Positions 5,649 to 5,818 of a stretch of DNA of 5,818 bases are shown one piece after another. The DNA comes from Acetobacteraceae bacterium (lineage in GTDB: Bacteria > Pseudomonadota > Alphaproteobacteria > Acetobacterales > Acetobacteraceae). The DNA lies in contig DAHWNE010000405.1 in assembly GCA_027340195.1 (NCBI GenBank), positions 1 through 5,818 of the forward strand, read 5' to 3'. The notes under the pieces were generated by a model. It did not search any database and was not told the DNA's origin. It saw only the letters and a program-made list of their open reading frames with translations. Both the position numbers and the translations under genes were made by a program. Position 1 is the first letter of the stretch; every line of letters starts with the position of its first letter.

Positions 5649-5682
5649 CCGGCAAGCGGCCCTGGACAGGGCCGCTTGCCGG
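5649..5682 (+). terminator. Perfect 15-bp hairpin terminator after the MFS gene
   Basis: Seven bases after the TGA stop, CCGGCAAGCGGCCCT (5649-5663) and AGGGCCGCTTGCCGG (5668-5682) form perfectly complementary arms around the four-base loop GGAC. The position and very stable stem support a transcription terminator. There is no following T-tract; the bases after the stem are CGGGTGCC. Confidence 0.75.
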
Positions 5683-5792
5683 CGGGTGCCTGACGCACGG
5701 CCAAGGCATGGCAGCCCGCGGGTTCTCCCGGTTCCTCGCCAGGCCGGATGGCCGTAGAACGCCCTCGGCCACGCCGCCGCAGGGAGATCTCG

Positions 5793-5818
5793 ATGGACCA
5801 GACCCGCCCCGACGCGCA
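5793..5818 (+). CDS. Start of an unidentified gene, cut by the window end
   Basis: AGGGAG (5781-5786) stands six bases before ATG (5793), a well-placed Shine-Dalgarno, and the frame MDQTRPDA is open to the window end. Only eight full codons are visible, so the product cannot be identified. The region 5683-5792 between the terminator and this start should hold its promoter, but I see no convincing -35/-10 pair. It contains only short palindromes, such as CCCGCGGG at 5715-5722. Confidence 0.55.

Noticed and set aside
1..5818. CRISPR array, tRNA or rRNA genes
   Set aside because: No regularly spaced repeats, and no tRNA cloverleaf or rRNA-like sequence was recognised by reading either strand.

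Overview
The window comes from a high-GC bacterium. G/C-biased third codon positions and the protein families (phthalate-dioxygenase-type Rieske oxygenase, OxyR, acyl-CoA and metabolite transport genes) suggest an alphaproteobacterium, perhaps Acetobacteraceae/Rhodospirillales. That placement is inference; no rRNA or other marker is present. It looks like an ordinary chromosomal catabolic and transport neighbourhood. I found no tRNA, rRNA, CRISPR array, transposase or phage gene.

Layout, left to right. (1) 2-475 (+) is the C-terminal part of a Rieske non-haem iron oxygenase large subunit. One base after its stop begins (2) 477-1388 (+), a LysR-type regulator of the OxyR class with both redox cysteines. 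(3) 1389-1541 is a non-coding region between convergent genes, holding a 46-nt imperfect palindrome and a second, smaller inverted repeat. (4) 2342-1542 (-) is a crotonase-superfamily protein lacking both classical hydratase glutamates. (5) 4033-2408 (-) is an oxalate/formate-antiporter-family (OFA) MFS transporter lying 65 nt upstream of the crotonase gene on the same strand, probably in one operon. The gap holds a perfect 10-bp hairpin that covers the crotonase ribosome binding site. (6) 4034-4213 is a divergent regulatory region with a TTGACA box in the most AT-rich patch of the window. (7) 4214-5641 (+) is a second, unrelated MFS transporter of the sugar/metabolite:H+ symporter (SV2-like) type, ended by a perfect 15-bp hairpin. 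(8) A new gene starts at 5793 (+) and runs off the window.

How the genes may work together: the Rieske oxygenase would hydroxylate or demethylate an aromatic compound. Such enzymes can leak H2O2, which fits a peroxide sensor encoded directly behind one. The OFA transporter and crotonase-like protein look like an uptake-plus-acyl-CoA-processing pair, divergent from another organic-solute transporter. Substrates cannot be read from the sequence. I see no clearly new multi-gene system. The points most worth a second look are the hairpin over the crotonase start site, the oxygenase-oxyR coupling, the altered active-site residues in the crotonase and OFA proteins, and the extra C-terminal membrane helix on the OFA protein.
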